Source of the DNA: Cyanobacteriota bacterium | GTDB lineage: Bacteria; Cyanobacteriota; Cyanobacteriia; Phormidesmidales; Phormidesmidaceae | Direction: 5' to 3' | Assembly (NCBI GenBank): GCA_027592485.1 | Contig: JAQCKL010000045.1 | Coordinates: forward strand, 1 to 14,465 | Length of the DNA stretch: 14,465 nt | Part shown: piece after piece, positions 14,400 to 14,465 of the stretch | Layout: each line of letters begins with the position of its first letter | How positions within the stretch are numbered: position 1 is the first letter of the stretch | Notes under the pieces: generated by a model | Told to the model about the DNA's origin: nothing | The model's input: the letters and a program-made list of their open reading frames with translations, nothing else | Databases searched by the model: none | Translations under genes and position numbers: made by a program

Positions 14400-14465
14400 T
14401 ATAGCCGTCGCCACTTAGGTTAAGACGTTACCACCTTGAGAACGTGCTCCATCGCATCTCTTAAG
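14400..14465. repeat. Right copy of the 66-bp perfect terminal inverted repeat
   Basis: This is the exact reverse complement of bases 1-66. The junction with unique sequence falls between 14399 and 14400, inside the open frame of the ArsR-type gene. It removes any ordinary start codon for that gene, so this copy is the more likely of the two to be the non-native one. Confidence 0.95.

Overview
The window reads as a stretch of cyanobacterial chromosome. Fifteen copies of the cyanobacterial HIP1 octamer GCGATCGC are present, far more than chance would give in 14 kb. It carries pentapeptide-repeat proteins and a DnaK2-type chaperone, and base composition is moderately GC-rich. The content looks like a Leptolyngbya/Synechococcales-type genome, but genus cannot be decided from the sequence alone. 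I see no tRNA, rRNA, CRISPR array, transposase or phage gene.

Layout, left to right. A pentapeptide-repeat protein on the minus strand (43-762) is followed by a 322-bp non-coding gap with several small hairpins. Next comes a tight minus-strand operon, read right to left: glutathione S-transferase family protein, four-helix membrane protein of unknown function, nucleoside 2-deoxyribosyltransferase-like protein (3093 down to 1085). Its junctions are TAGATG and TAATG, and two TetR-type palindromes lie in front of it. A hypothetical membrane-anchored protein (3326-4141, minus) is divergent from a 70-residue small protein (4268-4480, plus). dnaK (4702-6609, plus) ends in a textbook terminator. A type IV pilin-like/GspH-like protein (minus) and a pentapeptide-plus-membrane protein (7572-8387, minus) follow. 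The latter overlaps start-to-start with a secreted or anchored phosphodiester glycosidase-family protein (8386-9294, plus). The right third is minus-strand metabolism: trpD, argJ, a bile acid:sodium symporter-family transporter, purK, and an ArsR-type regulator that runs into the window end.

Most of this is ordinary housekeeping and hypothetical sequence: tryptophan (trpD), arginine (argJ) and purine (purK) synthesis, proteostasis (dnaK) and surface/export functions. The genes are mostly single units. The clearest functional group is the GST/membrane/deoxyribosyltransferase operon.

The most striking feature is structural. The first 66 bases and the last 66 bases are perfect inverted copies of each other, and each ends on the palindrome CTTAAG. 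The right copy cuts into the ArsR gene just before its conserved N-terminus and leaves it without a normal start codon. The left copy supplies the last seven codons of the pentapeptide gene. This may be a chimeric or graph-derived contig end, or a real inverted duplication breakpoint; the sequence cannot distinguish these. Two other notable elements are long hairpins that span stop codons (the deoxyribosyltransferase-like gene and purK) without U-tracts. I found no convincing new defence or mobile system.
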